Assembly: GCF_030272615.1 (NCBI RefSeq)
Contig: NC_081413.1
Location: 181,422,951-181,486,950, forward strand
Direction of reading: 5' to 3'
DNA: 64,000 bases
Source of the DNA: Cryptomeria japonica
Lineage: Eukaryota; Streptophyta; Pinopsida; Cupressales; Cupressaceae
The notes beneath the pieces were generated by a model. That model had not been told where the DNA came from. It did no database searches and saw nothing but the letters and a program-made list of their open reading frames with translations. Positions 59,042 through 64,000 of the stretch are shown here, piece after piece; position 1 is the first letter of the stretch; each line of letters begins with the position of its first letter. Made by a program: the position numbers and the translations under genes.

Positions 59042-60805
59042 AGAACAAAAAGGATTAGGTTACTTGATTGTAGGAGTATATAAAGAAGATTATTTTAGAT
59101 AATATGATGTGTTCTATCTTGTGTCTAAATAATATACCTACATTAAGGGAGTCTAGAAAGACGATAAATTTGATTGTTTTAATTCATAATTCACACATAT
59201 GTAGCCTTCACTATTTTAAGAAGATTTGACCTTTCTATCTCAACTTTGAACACAATATGAAATTTATACAAGACATGTGTTTGCCTCTTCTATTTAAGCA
59301 TATATATACTGCCCAGTAGAGGTTAGTATGCTAGCCATGGGATTGATTTTCTCCCCTATTTTTTTTAATCAAACATTTGGATTTATTTACTAATTTTACA
59401 TAAATTAGAAGATAGGTTAAGAAGAATATTCATTTTTAGTCAATATCTCTCAATCCATCTAACGATAATAAACTCTTTTTATAATATGATTTCAAATGTA
59501 GAGGCAAATTCTCTATATAATGAACTAACAATTATTCTTTTACACAACACCCTAACATGTAATTTAAATATCTTACACAAAGATTAGTTGATAACAATTA
59601 TCAAGGATTGATTCAACTTAGGCTCGTGTTTAATATTGATATTACAATATTGGATGTCAAAACTATAGCTCTAATTTTGGTTTTAAATCTACACTTGTTG
59701 ACTTGTTATGAATAATTATTCTCTCATACCTTTGATACCCATATCTATAGATAGATACACATAAAGTGTGTTAGGATCTAGGACAACAAATAGGAATTTG
59801 AAGAAAGGGTCTAGTTCATTGGGGTATACAAAGTTATGTTCATATAAGATGGATAAATTTTACCATCTCCGATATAGAAATGTGCTAATTACATAGAGGA
59901 TCATTATACTATGGCCAACTAGTTGAGGTGGGCCTAATTTAAATAATTAAAAGTGCTAAACATAGACATTCTCTATTTATGCAAACATAATAGTACGCAA
60001 ATTCACAAAAAAAAATTGTTTGATATAAAATCACACCCTTAGAGTCTAAATAGGGTGAATCTTAAAGCATAAAACAAAAATACAACTAAACCACTAGGAA
60101 AATAATGATATAGTAGAAGGCTTAAGGAGGAGGATCCTAGTCATCGAACTAACTCCATACATCAATAGGTTCTAGATTATCAAAAGGAAGGTTCTATCCA
60201 TCATCTTTATTTATGTATTTTCCTCTTCTTATCTTTTAGTAGCATAGACTGATCAAATGGAAAGAGCCAATTGAGGAAACTCTCTAGAATCATACAAGTT
60301 GGAAGCTCCACCACTAGGCCATGTAAATTTTGCTCCCATAGGTTGTGGGGAGGTGGAGTACCAATGGGCAGGCCACATCCAACCCCAACCATAGCCTCCT
60401 CTTTTAGATATGGTGAAGTTTATGAGTGAGCCTCCTAGGTACCATGAGATATAATATTTCTTTGACACTAACATAGATGAAGATGCAAGAAGCCTTTAAA
60501 AGAAGAGAGAGACAAAGGAACTTTAGCCACTCCACAAGGAGGATTACTCCAGTGGTTAAGGATTTCTTATAAATGTTTCACCTTAAGTGAAATTTAATTA
60601 GCTTGTACTTGAATCTACAATACTACATTAGAATATATCATTTGTTTACAAAATACTGAAACATTTTCAATCAACAATTTTTTTGTTGAAAAAATAGCCA
60701 AATTTTTTATTTTCTATATGCTAAAGAGAATCTCCACCTTGATATAATATTATATTTAGTTGAATTTGTGAGGAATGTAAGGCTAATACCCAATAATAAC
60801 CATAT

Positions 60806-63013
60806 ACAATCATTTTTTCTTTAACAACTTGTAAACATTATCGATCAAAGCCCACATTCTTTGAGCTCTAGGCAAAATAGAAAAAGATGCTTAAGGGACT
60901 CTAACTATTCATAGAAAGCAAAATTGAGATCAAGAATATCTAAATGAAGTAATCTAGACCTCAGAAGAAGGTATTTAAAAATTATACATCAGACAAAGCC
61001 GACCAATTTGGGCTCCATAATAACTAACTAAATAGTATGAAACCTATGTTGCCTTGAACTATAATTGGTGAATTCAAATGCCACAACTAGTTCAAAGTAA
61101 GAACCATGAGCAAGTGGGGAGAGAGATAAAGTTAGCCCTATTGGGTTTTGTAGTTCTTTAAATTGGTTCTTGGACCCCACTTCTAATTTTTCCACCAAAG
61201 AATGAAAGGATAGATACCAATTTTATGAACCACGTTAGTTTAAATTGCCAAAAAAAATAAGTAAAATGTTTCATAATCTTAATTGAAGAAGTGAAACTTG
61301 GTTTTTTCTTTATTCTCTCTTAAAATCTACATTAAGGCCCTAGAAAAGAGGTATCGTAGATTTCCAATCCCCATCCTATGGGATCTTAGAGCACAGATCC
61401 GTGTTTGTCTAGCCAACAAATGGTTTTTGGCTTAGAAAAATAGGGGTTTTTTTCTCTCACTAAATATAAGGACCCCCTTTTTCTCTTTTTCTTTTTATGT
61501 ACTTGCAATGAAAGGAAAAATCCCCAAAAGTTCCTAAAACTCCTTGTTCTAATTTCCAAAATGAATAAATTTTATTTGGAATGGACAAAAAAATGAAAAA
61601 TAACATTATTTTCGTATTGGATTTCTTTAAAAAAATTTGAAACAAGTTGCACTATTGCAAGAATTTTCCATCCAACTGGAAATGCCCTCTTCCTATTTTT
61701 CCACTACAAGTTTCCTATTCACTTGACTTTACCTGCAATTTTAAAAAGTCTCGATGTTAGTGAACTATAGCTACACTTGAGTACATATAAGTACTTATAC
61801 TTTTCTCATTCTTAGACCCAGTTTGACTATAATTAATGACTAAAACATTTGCAAAAGCTAGTCTAGCAACTAAACTATACATTTCAACATGAATTTTTGG
61901 TTTAGTTGAAATAATTTTCTACTCAATATATAACTTAGTATGTATCAGGTAGTGGAGTATTTGAATTGAAACACCATACTATAATCTAGTGACCAAATTT
62001 CTAGTTCACTTAGAATTCCCTAGTCACCCTACTTGACTTATCTAACTATGACATCATCTTCCTTTTAAGTGACTTCTATCCCTACTAAACTTGATCATTC
62101 ATGAAGGTTATTTTACAATTGCATGCATTTCCTTTTAATCATACTATGATGATGTCACTACCTCATTATGCTCACATTATCCATCTGTATAATGAAATGT
62201 TTATGTTTTCCTTTTATTGATGACATCTTCATTCCTTTGGATGAGATCATGAAAAGGACTTTGTATCTAAACCAAAAATTTAAGAGTGTAATATTTTTAG
62301 ATCATTTGGAATATCTCACAAGAGTAATTTATATTGGGAGTCTTCATTACTATCGGAAAATTTACCCCAATTACATCTAAGTCAAACTTGAATCAAAGTG
62401 ATCATTTCAATGCTAAATGTTTGATTTTTGCTAGCATGCCACTTACCTTATAATGTTCAACTACCACAAAAATGCATGTTTAATGTTATATCTTTTCATA
62501 AAAAAACATAACAAAATATATTTTAATCATTCAACATTATTACAAAATCTAATTTAGTGATCCATAGAATATTGTTAAGTTCAAATATTTTCATAAAGTG
62601 ATACAAAGAAGAGTAAAAGTGAAAATATAAATTGAATTGCATCAGCATAATTTAGAGGTGAAACATGGGAATGCATGATTTGGAAAAGTAATTACCTACA
62701 GGTTCATATATTTAATTGAAAATAGGCTGGATTTCAGCAATATTATATAGTTCAATAGTCACTTTTTTTTGCCAAATTTTACCTAATTTTTGTTCATCTA
62801 GTAAATATAAATGAAATTATCTAGAAATAATTTAATTATATGTAAATTTTAATGATTAATGGAACCATAGTATGAATTTAAATGAAGAAAATAATGTCAA
62901 ACCATTTTAATACAAGTTGGTGATTATAGAAAGGTAGTTTAATGTAGGAAATTGAGAAAAAGGGTGCAAGGGCCATTGGTTTGTGAAAAAGATAAAAGTG
63001 GAGTTTCAAGTGA
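60806..63013. other. Unassigned AT-rich DNA
   Basis: 2.2 kb with only short frames. No retroelement motif, LTR ends or tandem repeat were recognised. Confidence 0.4.
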
Positions 63014-63657
63014 TATAGAAGTAAGTGAATTTATTTGTTCTCTACAACTTCCTCTTTGATTTTTATCATGTATCCTCTCCTAAAAAAATTGACTGATGGA
63101 TTTGTGTGTGTCTATTAAATAGGAGGAATAGGGTTTGAAATTGAACGATGGGTGTATTACCGTGACAAGCAAGGAAACCTGTAGCAATATTCTTCTCGAT
63201 TGTGTTTTTAATGAGTAAAGCAGACGTGGAAAATAGTGTCAACAAAGCAACATGATGAGTCAGAGTACCTGCAATATGTTTTTCAGAAGGAAACAACAGG
63301 TAGGAAGAGAAAGAGGGAGAGTAACACAGATGATGACATGTAGAATGATAGTGGTGGGTATGCGAGAGTTCCCATGTTGTTACACAACACCTGTCACCTA
63401 ATGAAATTAAAGTTTGTTGTATGCATGGCAGTGGTAGTATATGATGATCATCACTTGTCAAACAACTTGGAACGGTACATTCCCATGAAAGAAATCAAGT
63501 GTGTAATTCCTATAGTCACAATCGAGATTAGTCTTATAACCTTGCAAATTTAATAGCATCATATGTTTTAGAACTTAGGCAGTACTCTTAGGGTTAGGTC
63601 AAGCTCTTACACTTTCTTTTTAGCGAAGCCTCATTGTTTGTTCGCTTGGAGTCTCGA
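63014..63657 (-). repeat. Right arm of the window-scale inverted repeat
   Basis: Reverse complement of 2326-2967. Starts TATAGAAGTAAGTGAAT and ends TTCGCTTGGAGTCTCG. It is followed immediately by a second partial copy. Confidence 0.85.
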
Positions 63658-64000
63658 TGACTGATGGATTTGTGTGTGTATATTGAATAGGAGTAATAGG
63701 GTTTGAAATTAAACCACAGGTGTATTACTATGACAAACAAGGAAACCTGTAGCAATATTCTTCTTGAATGTGTTTTTAATGAGCAGAGCAGATGTGGAAA
63801 ATAGTGTCAACAAAGCAACATGATGAGTCAAAGTACCTGCAATATGTTTTTCAGAAGGAAACAATAGGTAGGAAGAGAAAGAGGGAGAGTAACATAGATG
63901 ATGTCCTGTAGAATGATAGTGGTGGGTATGCGAGAGTTCCCATGTTGTTACACAATGCCTGTCACCTAAAGAAATTAAAGTTTGTTGTATGCATGGCAGT
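63658..64000 (-). repeat. Second tandem copy of the right arm, cut by window end
   Basis: TGACTGATGGATTTGTGTGT at 63658 repeats 63090, a period of 568 bases. Substitutions relative to the first copy are modest, so the duplication is fairly recent but not new. Confidence 0.88.

Larger units (their letters stand above)
57797..60805 (+). repeat. Tandem-array unit C, more diverged
   Basis: Starts TGTGGAAACGTGGTATT as unit B does. After a retroelement insertion (58161-59041) it continues with the same order of segments (AGATACACATAAAGTGTGTTAGG, AAAATCACACCCTTAGAGTC-like) but with clearly more differences. Homology fades near 60805. Confidence 0.75.

Noticed and set aside
61460-62380. Small ORFs in the right unassigned region
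   Set aside because: Short, AT-driven, with no domain or conserved second copy in the window.
63066-63461. 131-codon reverse ORF in the inverted-repeat arm as a gene
   Set aside because: The left arm copy is frameshifted, there is no recognised domain, and composition is His/Leu/Ser-rich without support.
1-64000. Endogenous pararetrovirus, rRNA or tRNA genes
   Set aside because: No movement-protein or coat-protein motifs, rRNA stretches or tRNA cloverleafs were recognised; short CCA-complementary words are primer-binding sites.

Overview
This window looks like nuclear intergenic DNA from a large, repeat-rich plant genome. A conifer or other gymnosperm is my best guess. The basis is AT-rich sequence, layers of decayed Ty3/gypsy, Ty1/copia and LINE-type retroelements, very long LTRs, and a plant-mobile-domain (PMD) pseudogene on the strand opposite a Ty3 element. 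I see no intact host gene, no rRNA or tRNA gene and no bacterial feature. Almost every coding trace is a transposable-element pseudogene.

Layout. (1) 1-3361: a fragment of a retroelement-type ORF, a 0.7 kb GA-rich block, one arm (2326-2967) of an inverted repeat whose partner lies at 63014-63657, AT and GA microsatellites, and four GC-rich 29-bp repeats. (2) 3362-14285: what appears to be a forward Ty3/gypsy Tat-type element with an integrase remnant (4255-4950), post-pol spacer, a reverse-strand PMD pseudogene (10495-13231), polypurine tract and 3' LTR (13587 on). It is interrupted by the 5' part of another Tat-type element on the reverse strand (about 6061-10379; LTR, PBS and gag remnant). 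(3) 14485-18103: LINE reverse transcriptase, Ty3 integrase and Ty1/copia pol fragments end to end, finishing with a 149-bp copia 3' LTR. (4) 18250-29285 and 55257-60805: a tandem array of a 3-6 kb unit (A, B, C and a fragment), unit function unknown, with LINE-like insertions.

(5) 29286-55256: a chromovirus-type Ty3 element inserted in unit B. Its body is only about 5.3 kb but it spans 26 kb because two elements sit inside it. One (30427-42633, in its gag) has LTRs above 4 kb arranged partly as a giant inverted repeat. These LTRs carry arrays of a conserved hairpin at strikingly regular spacing. The other (45843-54309, in its integrase, with exact 5-bp target duplication GTACT) is a non-autonomous Tat-type element on the reverse strand. 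It keeps a long gag-like ORF, an aspartic protease and a G-patch but has no reverse transcriptase or integrase. (6) 60806-64000: unassigned AT-rich DNA, then the second arm of the terminal inverted repeat, itself tandemly duplicated with a 568-bp period.

The order of events can be read from the nesting: tandem unit duplication, chromovirus insertion (LTRs about 10% different by eye), then the Tat-type element (LTRs about 3-4% different by eye). The giant-LTR element also came after the chromovirus. The strongest candidate for something undescribed is the spaced hairpin array inside the giant LTRs. Next are the protease-plus-G-patch non-autonomous element and the reverse-strand PMD gene. All alignments here were made by eye.
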